From Drosophila pseudoobscura (taxonomy: Eukaryota; Arthropoda; Insecta; Diptera; Drosophilidae): 64,000 bases of DNA. The translations under genes and the position numbers were made by a program. This document shows positions 15,700 to 30,600 of this stretch, piece by piece. The stretch is from positions 29,100,001-29,164,000 of the forward strand of contig NC_046681.1 in assembly GCF_009870125.1 (NCBI RefSeq), read 5' to 3'. Positions within the stretch are counted from its first letter, which is position 1; each line of letters opens with the position of its first letter. Below the pieces are notes generated by a model. The model saw nothing but the letters and a program-made list of their open reading frames with translations, had not been told where the DNA came from and searched no databases.

Positions 15700-18600
15700 C
15701 GTAGATTTGTTTAGTTTTTTGACCATAAACCGCAAAACATAGAGGGGCGTACGAGTAAGCACTGTTTTTTGGATTGGCAGCTCGAAAATGGCATAAAAAC
15801 GCTACTCGCAAACGTTAAAGCGAAACGAACTGGGGCTCCACGAATGGGAATGAGAGAGAGCCCCGAATATAATAAATAAACTCTGAAGGAATTCCAATTC
15901 CTTGGGGCGTTCATCAAAGCAAAATCTATATCAATCATACGTACACACAAACGCATCCACAATCGTATCTGTATCTATTTGATGGAAAATTGAAACATTA
16001 TATAAAATATTGGTTTGGCAAGCTCATGCATGGCCATGGCCTACGCCCACAATCCAACATACTACCCACTCGGAAAATTACCCCCTAAAAATAATTTAAC
16101 ACACACTCGAGGCTGGACAAAAAAAGTGGATTCAATTTAAAGGAATTCAACAGAAGATATTTCTGGGACCACAAAAATAGGAAGTGCGATATCGTTTTCT
16201 GGTGACCCAACTTTAAAGATGTTTGTTCGAGAGTTAGAAACACGGCAGCACAAAGGGAAACAGTGGAGCGTGACATTGCTGGATATGTATGCGGCGGAAA
16301 ATGAAGTCATTATTTCAAGGTAAGTCACGTGGTCGCGATGCTGGCAACCGACTTTTAGACCCAGCTCCCGCCGCGGACCCATCCCCACTCTGGCCAAAAA
16401 TCAAAGTCACACTTTACCGCTCCCGCAGTCACGGCTGTGTTTCTTACCCTTTCGAGCTGCCGGTCTTTCCCCGACTCTACTCTTTGGCAAAGTGTCAACG
16501 GCAGTCGTGCGTCTCCATCTCGGCCACAGCCACGCATCGTGTCCTCATCCAGAGCCCGACTCTTGACTGCTGTCTCGCACAGTAAAAGAAGCAATAGAAA
16601 ACAGCAGTATCGATGTTGTGGCACAGTTGGGTCGCCCTCTGGATACCCAATGGGCGGCATTTATTCCCAGGATTCCCATAAATACCGAACAACTTTTGAG
16701 GCTGACTTTAAGGGTAATTGGTTTTTATATGATATGGTATGAGCTAGTGTTCCTCCTTCTAAAAACACTACTTCGGTGGGCGTCAGAATAACGGGAACTT
16801 CACTCATAATACATACGATTACTGGGTATGTAAACGTTCCACAGACTAGCCTTCCTTTTGTCTTCCTGTCTTCTCTTTGCTTCCACCAAAACCGGGCTGA
16901 CAATGACATTTACACTTCAGCTGCTGCTTTGCCCAAACTTATGGTAGATGATGGATGAAGGAACGCAACGTTGACGCTTGTTTTGCTCGGTCTAGAGTCA
17001 TTTTTGCAGAGTTTATCTCATTAAGCATAAACCAGTTGTAATCATCATTAACCTGACAATATAGAAGGGCTGTCATAAGGCCCAGCCCCTTTCATTTCAG
17101 GTTTATGCATAACGTACTTTCATTGCTTTGAAGAGAAAAGACTCTTTATTTTCAATGGTCAATTAGTTGGTTCCTCATTTTAGGGAGAGAAGGTTGGCGC
17201 AGAGGCTACCAAATGAAAATTTTAATAATGCAAATCCCTTGCTGTAGCTGGCGGCTTGTTGCATGCAACCCGTAGTTGCAGTCACCGTCATCTGCCACCT
17301 GCCTCCCTGTCTTGCCCACACTGTTCAGGACGCCTTTGGCTATGTGCCATCATCGGCTTGTCGTTTTCAGTTTTAGCGTCTGCCCGGGCCTCGACACAAC
17401 AATGCCCCAAAAACGCGACCAACTAAGCCTCCGACAACGAGCGCAGAGTTAATTGAATTGTGTTTACTCTATGGGCCAGAGCATGAGCATCAGCATCAGC
17501 CCCAGCCAAAGCCCCATCTCGTACCCTCAGCAGAGCCACGATGTTATTTTTGGGCTAATATTTTTCTGGGGCAACCTCGCATCAGGGCTCCATCAAAAAG
17601 CTATTTAAGACTCAACTTCATTTTCCAATTTGGGCGCTGAGAAGGTCTAGTGAATTATTTGCCAAAACTTATGTGCATAGATATGTACTCGGGAGTTGTG
17701 CAGAAACTTAGAACTTCCATGAATCTTAACGAAAAATCCACTGAAAGTTTCGGATATTGCATTATTAACTAAATTCAAAGTTCTGGCCATTAACGGAGCA
17801 GCGTGAGGCACAATGTGGCAAAGTTTTAAGCAGACTTTCCGAATATTAAATCGCGAATTCGAGATTCAACAAAAGAGAAAAGTTGTTCAGCTAATTGTTA
17901 TAATAATTAGCATAATTAGCGGGCAGGTAAGCTTTCAGTTACCCAAATCAGATCAGACATCGGCCCGAGCTCCACAGACGGGAACTAATAGCTTTGCGTT
18001 TCCCCCCGTGGAACCGATGGTCTGTCTATCCGCCGGTTTCAATTACATACTTTTTGATGCTCGTATTAATGTGGACAAAGTGTATCGCAATCCTAGTTCC
18101 CTAATGCGTCAAGTGGCCGCAGGACATTTCCCCCCGGAGGACTTACAGTCTGTGTGGAGTAATTTTGAGCGCGTGCGAAATGCAAAAGTTTTGCCAAGTG
18201 CGCAATGGGCCGATAAAAAGTTTCGATTATAATGGAAATTTTAGGGCTTGCAGCAGACACGGTCCTGGCTGGGAAACGGGAAATGGAACGCCTGGTGCTG
18301 AGGGAGCATAAATCGAGAGCAGAATGCCACATTTAATTTCCAAGCCATTGGAAACTGGTTCAACTTGTTATGCTGGTCTCCCAGTGTTCGGAATCTAGAA
18401 ATTGCTTTAAAGTTGTGATAAACATATTTAGATCTAGTCGCACACGAGTTCTGGTAAAGTTTATACGATGTTTTAAAGTTTCTTTCCCATTTATCGAATT
18501 GAAAATTTTGGGTTTGTTTAGAAATGAGTTAAGCGAATAAATGTATACTTAATTGAATTATAAGAATCAAAGGACGGTTGTTATTTTTCCCTAATATAAG

Positions 18601-21600
18601 ATGATGCCCGATTTGTTTCTATCTTTGAATGTTTACATAAATGTACATTTAAAGGCGCTTCTAAAATGGCATCCTCTGTGTAAACATGTAAACGCTTGAA
18701 AGTTTCTGCTTCTGAACAAAATCACTTATTCTCCACAGCGCACAACAAACGTCAGCTGTTTTATGGCCTTAGTTCACTCAACGTTTTTTAACAGTATCAG
18801 GCTAACAGCACTCAAAACCAACAGCCAAAGATATCCCTTTGTCGATGCAGAACGGTCTTTATGGCATCGTATATGACAAACAACCGCTTTACTATAGTGC
18901 TTCATTGTTTGAACATAAAGTTCATTTCGTGCCACAAATGGAACGTGATCATTAATTTAACTGCCCTTTTACCTACAGCAAAGACCAACAAAGAATAGTT
19001 GCTCGAAATACTTAGTAGACCTTCGATTTATGGCCCTTCAATAGCCCCGCGAACAAAGGCCGGGTATACAGAAATATACGAACAAAATGTCTCAATTTAC
19101 TCGCTTTCTATAAATTAAAGCTGGATGCTGCTATACTCATACATCCCTATAGATTTAGTTGGTGGCGAATGGTTGGTATATGAAAACCCATTACCGGCTA
19201 CGCTACTCAACATAATGACAAAACTTGTACACGTGCAACGGACAAAGTTTTGTGGCAATCATTTTAATTTTTATGATGTTTGGTAGCACAAAAACTAAAG
19301 CTTTACACAGTTTTGTTATTTCCCGTCCGGTGTCTCTCTGGATTCGCATTGGTGTTCTTTTTTGGGGTTTGAGATCCACAGAACATATTTGTTTCCCCCT
19401 CTCTTTGAGTGCCGTCAAACATATCTTTCTCTTTCTTCGAGGGACTCCAACAACTCACTTTCTATACCTCTCTCTCTGTGTCTGAGTTTGTGGGTGGCAT
19501 TACTTTTAATGCCTCTCTGACAGCTTTATGGGCCTATGTGTGAGAGTGTGTTCAATAGCTGGGACACCGCATGATTATGCGAAAATTACGCATACGCCGC
19601 ATACTCCACGTGCGATTGCTCACATTTGAAGTGTTAAGACCACCTTGTGTAGGTATGTACATGACGGGGCTCACTTCAAGTGGAATGTGCTCTGAGGCGC
19701 TAAAATTGAGCGCGACTTTATCAATTTTTTTTTTCATGCCTTTTTGCATTCATTATTTATGCATTTAATTTGTCTGAAAAGGCAAAACACTTGAAAACAG
19801 TTATCATCCGTCGCACAGTGGATGATAACTTGAAAACCGTGAGTTTACTCTGAAGATTTCCCCTTTTTCAACAGGTAAAAGAACTTAAGAATTATTTAAG
19901 ATACAAATTTTATTTTTCATCCCATGGTGACGGGAAAAATTTACGTTTTCTGTGATGTCTCTGGGACAAGATGTCCTATGGCCATCATAAAAAACACATC
20001 AGAAACCAATTTTTATGAATACGCAAGTGAAAATCAATAAAACTCGCAACGTTCATGTATATAATATATTCTACATCTAAAATGTCAGCTTTTCAAAGGA
20101 AACACAAATATGTGGAGGAATCGACATTTAAGCACTTTCCGGGCCCAAAGAAAGCGGCGTTAAATGAAGCGCAAAATGGGCGCAACAATAAGCCCAAATG
20201 TGTCTCCAAAATGTGTTTTGGCAATCTAATCAATAAAAGGGGAACTCAGATATTTGAATGCCGATAAAAGGCAGGAAGTTCAAAGCTCAAGGCAGGCACA
20301 AGGTTGATGAAATCCATTGATATGTGAAATAATTTGACGTTTGATTTTAAAATGAAATTAAACGGGCACCGGAAAGTCTCCCTGCCCTTTGAAGTGGGTC
20401 AAAAACTGATGTCAGATAAGATTGATGAAAGAAATAATTAAAATGATTTATACTGACTGCAATGGGAAATTGCTTACCATTTGAGTAAAAACTAATGAGA
20501 GAATTAAACACTTTTCAATCGAATGACAGCTGTTTTCAATATAAATTAAATATAAAAAATTCCTCACTTTTGGTCAGTATCCGCAAGGATGGAGCTTATG
20601 CCCTGTCTAGGAATTATAAATTTGAGGTTGATTGATTTCCGTTTAAATGGTTTTGCATATATTTTCATTTGTCCAAAGTCGCGACCCATGCTGTCCATTC
20701 CTTCCGTCTTATCTGGCTGTTTTCCCCAAGTGCCAAATGTCTATTGGACAAACTTTGCTCTTCAAGTTGAACTTGATCGATATTCGATTGAATCAGAGTG
20801 GACAGCGGACCTCTTTCTAAACGCTGGAATATAAACTGCAAGTCATGACCGTAAAAATCAAGAGCTTGGCTGTAAAAAGTGTTTGTATTGAGTATAAGAA
20901 TCGATACAAATCATGGCAATGCGCTGCATTCGCAATTTTTGCTGCTGACGGCAAACGCAATTTATGCGATTCTTATTTGTTCGAGTTTTCTTTTTTGGCA
21001 ATGACCTTAGCTTACCCTGTGGCCTCTGCAGGCCAAGTATCGGCAAGACTCGACTGGCAAGTGGAGAGCAGAGCAGAGGGGAGAGATGCGAAAGGATGCA
21101 ATTCTGGGGCTTGAGTATTTGTGCAGTAAATGAGCCGTGCAGCCGAGTTGGGGAAGCGGATGCTGGATGCTACTTGACTTTTATGGCTCTCCGGGAGAAT
21201 CACCTTCACTCCTTTCGCTTCATTAGCCATTAATTTAAGGCGCCTGTAGACAAAAACCTTTCAATGCCTGGGCGTGGGCGTAGACGGTAGGGCACGGCAG
21301 CTTATGGTGGAACTAGCATTAAATTGTGGCATGTCTGGCATGCTCGAATGAACCTCGCGGGGAAATCTCATCGACAAGATCAATATGTGCAGCAGAAACT
21401 TCCATCTGTGTCCCAGTGGGGCAGTATCATAGCAGAAGGGTAAGTATCTTTAAATAGAACAGACTCAGAGATAAGATATTTTACATGTTATTTCTAGGAA
21501 GTAATTATTCGCTATCATATATAGAATAATAATGCTAACATAATATATTTTTTTTTATTCATGCTCCTGACAGTCGCAACGACATAACTCAAGGTTTGCT

Positions 21601-24600
21601 CAACAAAAAACCAAACCTTTTCCTTCTCAGAAAAGCAGCAAATAATCTATTAGGTTTGGAAAAACACACATCCAGCGACAGGAAATGGACAAAATACGAC
21701 ACAAAAACATCAAATGGCGAAGAAAAACAACTGTAGAATAAGAGGAGGAGAATTTGTAACAAATAACAAGCAGAAGCAGGGGCAGAAGCCGGAGCAGAAG
21801 GCAGGGAAGTGCAAAATCAAGAGGCAACAACAACGTGCCATCGTCGAGTATTCAGCTTTAGAATGGAAAGGACCCGACCCGTGTAGACAGTGCGAGAAAA
21901 CAGTGGCAAAACATGTCTCACTACACGAATTTGCGGCAGTCCGAGACAGGAAAATAAAATCCGGACAAACGCTACAGATATTACGACTAGAAGATACCTG
22001 CGAAACCCACCCACATATAAGTTAGAAAATACTGCCAACAGGAGTTTCCTTTGCACTGAGCTCGTTGACAATAAAATAATTAATTAAAGTCTGTAAACTA
22101 ATAGCTAATACACTCTTGGTCTGTTAGAGTACCGGGTATGACGACGGCGGGCAGGCAGGAAAATTTGTTTTGTTCTGCCGAGTGTAGGAGTAGCTAGCCG
22201 TGTTTGCGGGTAAAAACTTTGGCCGAAATGAAATGGGCAAACAGAGACAGGGGCCCGGTGGGAGCAGGTCTCCGAGGTGAACAGATGCAGGAGCTCCTGA
22301 TACCGATACTGATCCAACTCAATTCCAGGGCGGACTCAATAGCCGTGCAAATGTACACAAAAATGTCAAAGTAGTGCAGGCCTTGAAGTTGTCTCCAGCT
22401 GTTGTTCTCTTTTTCTTTTTTCTTGCGTTTGGTTTTTGTCTATCCGAATGCTGACAGGCTTTAGCCGACAGGATGCTGGAAATTCGAGAATTTATTTAGC
22501 AAATAAATACATTGTGATGAGGCGATTCCCCTGCGAGCATTCGAATAAAAGGTATAAAAGATTTGCACTTGGAAGCCAGGAGAAGAAGTTCATCACTGAT
22601 TTGGGTCAAACGACCAAGTACTACCGTGAATATAAAGTTTTAAAATATGTGGGCTACAATTCAGTGGAATTCGGTCTCAAAATTGATTACATATTTGGTA
22701 GAATCGTTGCCAAGTTTTGCACATACATACATATATGTAATTGCATGCAAATGGCTTATTAATATTTATTAGGGGTACGATGCAAGGGTATGCATGAAAT
22801 TTAAGATTAGTATTACAGTATGTCCCTGGTGAGTGAGAACGATAGAGTCTTAGGCAGCCCCATACCGCGTTGCCTTGGCTTGCTACTTAGTTTAGCATAA
22901 AATTTTAATTTTAATTGCTAGCATGTGCGTGGCAGTAATGCCGAAGGGTTGACAGGCCACACGCCATGTCCTTACGGCCATCCACAATTTCCCCATCCTG
23001 TGCCACTTATTTTGTTCATTAATTAAGCTTTTAATTAAACTTTTCCCGTATAATGCGAGTGCGTAAAGTTGATTAACTTGCAGCAGCCAAGCCAGCCCCG
23101 CACGAAGGTGTCAATGTTTATGCATGCCACCAGAACAAATCAGAAGCCGAGTGTTGCCCGTCTGCTTTAGTGCGGAAATTTATATGAATTTTTCAACCCA
23201 TCCATACAGAGCATCGTCATGGAGCTGGCATAAAGAAATTACCTGTGTGCCCGGAGCCCTCGTGTCGTCATGTCTTCGCCGGGCAGTGAAGATTGCATTG
23301 GGTGGCCGAAAGGGGTTTCTGTATAATTTTTATGTATGTACAAATATTCATATATCGATCGACAATCCCCCAGACACCATCGCCCTGGCCCCCGGCATTG
23401 GAGTGAGAATATTTTCATTCAATGGCTGCATTCTCAGCAGCTGATGGAAATAAAACACCTTTGTTGGATATGTCACGGCCAGTTGCAAAGTAAAACAATC
23501 GGAGAGTCGCATTTAATTGGATTGAGTCCTTAGCTGAAATTGATTTCCTTTTCTTTTAAAGTCGGGATATATGATTACTCCATGTAAGAAGGTGGCTAGA
23601 AATTAGAATTGCCATTAGGTCCATCGAAGAAAATAACAATGTTCCGTTTCGCTTGACACCTTTTCCAATATTTAACAAGTCCGGTAATAATTAATAATGG
23701 TCGAGGGCGGCCATCAAAAGTGGACTCTCGAAAGTGCCGTCAGTTCAACTAAATAAATCGGCTTAAAATCTTTTGCTAGTTTTAATGGCCGCCATTAACC
23801 GTGAATGGCACCTGACAGGTTATTAAAATGTCAAAGAGGCACACTTTGGTCTCTTTTCTGTACAGTTTCAGAAAGGAAACTTAATTGCCAATTGCGGCGT
23901 TGTTTGCTGCCGTGCATGCGGCACAAGGCTGCAGTTCATCAGTGTGCCAGCTATAATTTATTCACCTCCATCGGCCCGGCACACACTTTCTCTCAGTTTC
24001 CCAATTTTTTGCTCGGGAGAAAACATCACGCATACGCCATGTGCTCCTCGCTTGGGATAATTTCTTGTGCATTATTCGTTTTTCTCTGCTCTAAGCGGAT
24101 TACAAATTATACAAATGATTTTTAAAATGCTACAACACGTTGCGCTTTACAATATAAATATAGAATCAAATAAAAGGCATTTTCTGGGTCGACTTGCCAA
24201 TGCTCTTGGGCAGCATCATTTCTGGTAAGCTATTGTGGCAAAAAAACTCAGGAAAATCGAGAGAGCATATTTCTTGTCTTGAATTCCAGAAATGCTTACA
24301 GGAATATTGTCTTTAATTGAGTCTTTGAGTTGGGGTTTGTGTCTGTGGTTTGTGAAAAAAGCCATCCAAAGGACTTCAGCAAATGGCACAAACTTGTTTT
24401 CAACTTTTCCATCAGTTTGTGGAACGAAATTGAAAATAACTTAATGATGAACCAGACAGAATTAGAGAGTAGCCGCAGAATTCGTTAGCGAAGCATTGAC
24501 AAGCTACACCTGCAAATGCAATTACCCTAGCCCCAAAAAGGCACAATAGCCATGTAAGTGTCATGTAAAGCGCAGCATTTGTGGTGCTCAACGTGCTGGC

Positions 24601-27600
24601 CGTTTCATTTTTTCATTTGGCTTACATGATTTATGACCAGTGCTTTTCCTCGTGTAATTAAAGGTTCAAACGATGACGGCTATGATATGTCAATTAGTGA
24701 CGCCCGCTTAACCCTGATTAATGTAAATAAAATAGTAATAATTTTTTAACGCGCATTGATTGAAATTAAATTACGATGCATAATGCCTCCGAGGGTCGCA
24801 TAATTCAAAGGCATGACAATTTATTCCAGTTTATTTTTGTCGATTTAAACGCCACTTGATAACATTTGCAATGCAAACAAGGATGGGGGCTGCAAATGCA
24901 ATGCAAATGCAGTCACCGGAAGCGGAAGCTTAGCCTGCAGCGCGGTCTGGCAGGAGCCCCGAGGCGCGTTTATCTTTTGCTCAAACATTTTGCCGCTTTC
25001 CGTGTTCCCGAACTTTTGTGCGGTTCTTGGTTTGCATTGCTTCTTTTTTTGCGTCTGTTTTTTCTATGTGTGCAGATGCTTGGCACTCGCTGTGGACCAA
25101 GGCTTGTAGATTCGCTCGGTCTGCACGGGACAGTGCGGGAGTTGAAATTTGTATGTCGGTTCGGCTTAATTGGCACGCCCTCTTCAGGAGAAGTGTGTAT
25201 GCAATCGTTTGACTTTTTATGTGATGAGACACTGCCAGGGGAATTGAATCATAAAAGTGTTGCAAATGACACGGCAAATTAACAGCAGCTGCCGTTGCGG
25301 GTCTTTCTCTCTTCCTCTCTATAAAAAGCCAGAGAGCGGAGTTTATTATTTATAGGATTGGAACCCTTTCGGTTCCATCTGCTGCTCTTGGTTAGCATAT
25401 TGCGTAGTTTTGTACTCTGTTTTTTTTTGTTTTATGAGCGACCCAGAGAGTTTGAAAAGCCATCAACTGCAGTAATGCTGTCGGCCCGGAGCAAGGGCCA
25501 TCCATCCGTTCATCCGCTCATCCGCTAGATCGTCCGTTCCGTCCCTGGCGCGTTGGTGCGTAAGTGCTGCTGGCTATAAAAAATGAAATGCCATCTCTGC
25601 CCTGATATGCTCGTACAAGTGTATGCATGTGGATACTGGCTGGGTGTTAAACAAAGTAACACGCTCCCTGACATTCGCCTTGATATATCGAAGTCAACAG
25701 CAGCGCTCCGGATGAGTATCCTTAACGGCAGCCACGCAGCTGTGCCTGCAGTAAAATAGTTGAAATTTGTATCTCCCTCTCTCTCGTATGCTATGGTTGT
25801 GGGATACATAGCTCCGAGACTCATGATAGATGTGGATAAGTCGAAATGTTACAGGATAAAAGATGCCAGGGAATACTTTGGCCAAGATGAGACTAGTTTA
25901 AAAGAGAGCTTGGTAAAGCTACAAATGATTTCCTGTTTGATTTAAGTGTTTGTTAAGTGCTGTATTAACTTTATACTTAGGGTGTGGGTAGGGATAGAGT
26001 GGCCAGAGACCAATTCAAGAGAGTGATTTGTACAGCTCCAACTATCATATTTCCTTGGTATCCCAAGGAGGATAAAAGAATCAAAGAAATAGTTTCTTGC
26101 CGATTATTTAAAGATAAATAAACGATGCTTTTCCTAACTTCCTTAGTTATTCCTATTGGTCTAAAGATAAATACTTGTTTTCAGGCCAACAGCAAGATGC
26201 TGCCTTCAAGGCATTCACTGCCCAAAGTCTCTGGCAATTCAACTCTTTAAACAAAGATTTCCACAGCTTGGACTTCATTTAATGGAATACTCGAACTGTG
26301 CATTCTTATGCTTGAATATTAATTGTGGCACTGGCTGTCAAAATTCCCTGGCAACTGTTCTCTGGCCCTAACTTATGCACTCGAGATAACAATATATTTT
26401 GAGTAGGAAATTCATTTTCAGTTTCAACCTCAAATGTCACAATTCTGCAGGCAGCAGCCTCCGTCATTTCTCTGCGGGCAGGAAACTCTGAGCAGGCTTT
26501 AGCACGTTTTTGTGGTAGCTACAAATCCCAGATCCGAACAGGCACACTCACACCCGCACTCCGAACTGGAGAAGTTCTGTCCAGACAAGGGTTTTGGGGT
26601 TGAGGGCTGATTGCGAGTGTGGGTTGTATTTAAATGATTTCATTAGAGACGCGCGTGCCCGAGTATCCCGGGAGTATCATCGCATGTAACGCATTACCTT
26701 AACTCATTTATCACCGAATTTACCAGCCCAAGGTCCTGCAACCAGCCCCAATCCGGTGTGTAATCGAGCGCCGGGCCTCGAATCGCTTTGTGTGACTTTC
26801 ATACGTAAATAAGAGGGTCTCAGGCCCGGACCAGACTTCATCTTGCCCACTGGCTGCTGCTCCTTTTGTGCCTGCGTTAGCAGAATTTGTTAATTTCATT
26901 TGCCCAGTTTGCACAGGATTTACCGACCTTTTCTTTCTGTGGCTCGTGTTTGTTTCTGGCACTGCTCGGCCCATCTAGCCACTCCACTTTCTCCCCTCCG
27001 GCATAGCCCCCGTCTCGGCTCTTTCTGTTTAGTCTTTTGCTCATTTGTGTGTGTGCAAAACTCACTTGTAATTATGTTTGTCCTTTAATTGTGCTCATTA
27101 TGCGTGTGCTGATTATGCCATGCCCCAAGTGGCTCAATTAATGTGCATGCCGCACATAGAGGCACACAAATGTGTGCCATGCATAAAGTCGGGCCAAAGT
27201 AAAGCATGCGTGCTCAGTGCTAAAATCTAGGCCATTTTTCGATATTCAGATGTGAGATGTACAGTGTGTACAGTGTAAGATACATATGTACATATAGCAT
27301 TTGGGTAGATCTATGAACCAGGAAAAGGGACCGATCCAGCTGTGCTCTTCTGCATGAATGAGCGAAGACTGTCATGGACACTGGAGAAGCTAAAGATTTG
27401 TGGAGTAATCATATATATGAATATGTAACCTGAAGCTATCATTGGATTGAATAAACCAGATTCTGATCATTTCTGCATTATTTCCAAAGAAATAACTAAA
27501 ACCAAGCATCGTGTATCTCTTGATCGGATTTCTGGCAACGACACTGACACCTACACCTTTTCACTTGTACACTCATGCTTGTACCGAACAAAATTCAAAA

Positions 27601-30600
27601 TTCCTTAAAGCTTGTTTGCCCAGAAAATTGTATTTACCTCAGCCCCATCCTCAGCCGCAGCGTCAGCCCAAACATAAAGCGCTGCCCGCTGCCTGCCACT
27701 TTGCCAGAGGAACAATACTTTGGGCAAACAGAACAGAGCAGGCGGAACGGAACCCTTTCGGAAGTAGCCCCATCAGCCCTTCGCCTTCCTCGGGACACAA
27801 AAGGGAAATTGGTTTGGGAAATAATTGAAAATATGTTCGATGGAAATGTTTGCCAATGGCAGAACACGGACATGAACTGTCCAAAGGTGAAAAGCAAATG
27901 GGCGAAATCAACTCAATTATTAACGGAGCAGCGGAGGTCGGCTCGCAGCTCTTTGAAGGTGAAAAGCAAAGTTGAATTTGGGTCATGGGCTAAAACTTTT
28001 CATTCGACGGTATGAAAAATGCCAATATGAAAAGGGATTTTACCAGTGCCAGCCGTCCGTCCACCTTCCTGTGTCATAGATAATTATATTGTCCCAAATG
28101 ATAGCATAGCATAGGTCAGGATCTACTTACATCAGTATTTATTAAATTTGTATAAAAAAGGATGAGAACTGCACAGGTTGGAACGACAATTGCATTAGAC
28201 CTTATAGTTGTGGTGGACAATAAAGTGAGGCAGAAAGAACCTTAAAATCCCATACAAGTTTCAAGACCCATCTATAATGAGTATCTCTCCTCTATCTATC
28301 CCTTCAAAACATGAATATGAACCTAAACCTCTAGAAAGACATCAGAGCTGCCTATCGCAGCGAGTATCCCGGCAATAAAAAATCTGGCATCTTAATCAAA
28401 TATTCAAAGTATGAAGAATGAGGCTATTGGCCTTCCGCAACGCACCGCATAGCATCGAACATCGTTTGGAAAACAAAGGCAGTTAACTTATATATGTACT
28501 TGTACACAAATTGCTGGCAAATATGCGAACAACATGAATAAGTTTAGGACTGGTACTAGAGCCCCCGCAAATGTGTGCAACAATAAAAATTTGGCGCGCC
28601 CGTACTTGTAATGCGCATTTTTATTTGAGTGGCCGGCCAAGTCGGGTTCGATGTCGAGTGGTCAGCCGTCGGGGCGTATGAATAAACGAAAGAAGCGTTT
28701 AGTATGCCAATGATGTGGGTCGGGCCAGTATTTGATTTGTGGCACGAAGCTGCTCTTAATTTGTGCTCTCGTCTTTGCGGCTGTTGCCCTGGCCTCGGGT
28801 GTAGTCAATGCTTTCGCTTTCCCTGGTCGTTTGGGCGCCGGATAAGGCGATAAGTCTGACCGAAAGATTTCCTTTTTGTCTCTGCATTAAAAACTCAATT
28901 GGAAAACTTTCGCAGGCTGGCCGGCCCTCACACAAAAGAGGATCAAGCGAGGCAGGCAAGTGAAAGCGGCTTAATTTGTCAGCACCAAAGAAAATATTTT
29001 ATGAAAATGGAAAAACAAAAAAGAATACGCAAATATGCGAAAAAATTATGGCTTGACTTTTCGCTTTGGAAGCGCGTGTGTCAATAATGATTAAGTATTT
29101 TTAATTGCACAGCCAGTGACGCGGGGGCCACAGTTAGTCGCTTCGTCCTGTCCTCTTGGCTGGCACTCGGATTATGTCAGCTCATTAGCGTCACTTCTCC
29201 TGGCGCAGGTCCTGACATTTTAGTGGCACTGGCATGATTAGCTATCCGGGCATATGGGGGCTGCCAGTGGGCTGTCCGGAAGCCGGGTGGGTGGCAAATT
29301 AGCATGTGACTGGCTGCCATTTACGCGCTTTTAAGCATCACCCTTCTCGGTGCTTCAAAAGTGCCAGGACCCTCGACCAAAAAAATAAAAGAGTAGGTCT
29401 GTGTAGAGACGCATCAACTGTCAGGTCGCGTTTAGCTGATGCTCATTCCCATTTGGCTGCTGGGGCGGGTCCTGAATGCGCTCTCTGCTAAAACCTTTCA
29501 TTCGCAGAGACAGGGCGGGGCACAGTCAAAGGAAGACAGGTCCCGACCCCAGGCGACGTTGGGTTTTATGCTGATTACCCATTGGATATGTCCCCATGGT
29601 TTATTCCACAGACTTTGCATTTTGTAAAAGGAGGTACCCGTTCCCGTCAAAATTTTCGTTTAATTTTGTATTACTGATCCGGCAAGGCAAGGACTTAAAA
29701 CATCCGTGAAAACTAGTGTATTGTTGAACCTAAGTACGAGTATAAGTAGTTATTGTTCCGTAAGAGTATATCTCTTTCGACCATCATTTTTGTGGGCCCA
29801 CTTTTATATTTACTTAACATTTCCACCTCAATGGTTTTGCTTTTGCTTCTCCTCATTTGCTCTGCTCTCCACTCGACTCCGACCCGTATGGACTGCCTAA
29901 TTTAATTTGCTTTGCTGCCAGAGTCGAGGCCCGGGACCGGCGACGACGCCGTATAATTTATTTTACCGCTAATTTGTATGAATTCCTCTTGCAGTCGCAT
30001 TAAAGCGACTTCGTCTCATCAGGTATTCACCTGTCCGCTCTTTGTCTGCTCTATGTCCCTCGGCAGCATTAATGACCGTTTTTTATGTAGTTGTAGTTGC
30101 GCATGGCCTACATAGCTTTTGCTCAATTTTCCCTGACCGCCATAGATCCTTAGGGTTATATTTAAGTGTCTGGCTGGTAGCCTTATTAGACTCGTCTTCT
30201 GTTCATATAGCATACATATACATATGTATGTATGCAGGAATAAGCGCTTAAAGCTAGAGGTCCTCTGACCTCAAAGCATGCTGGTGGTGAAAGCCACTGC
30301 ATGACTTCACAGTAATCGCGAATAACCTCGCTGACGTGCAACCAATAGTGATCGCATGGAAAGATTAGTCCGACAAATGTTAATTGAACCAACACACAGA
30401 ATTTTTATCTCTGTAGATTATTCGAAACTGATACCAACATCTAATTAAAGCTAATGTGTGTGTGCTTTCATCACCTGAACCGAATGACCGACCAGCGACG
30501 ATGACGACGCGTCGACGAGGATTAATCTACCTGGGAGGGGGGCCGGGGACTGGGAAGCCAGCTTTATGACCGTTTTATGGTGGGTCACGCATGAGTGCCA

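Noticed and set aside
17813-18232. 139-codon frame with a hydrophobic N-terminal stretch
   Set aside because: The length is not exceptional for this amount of non-coding DNA, no homologous motif is recognisable, and no promoter was identified. It remains a weak possibility.
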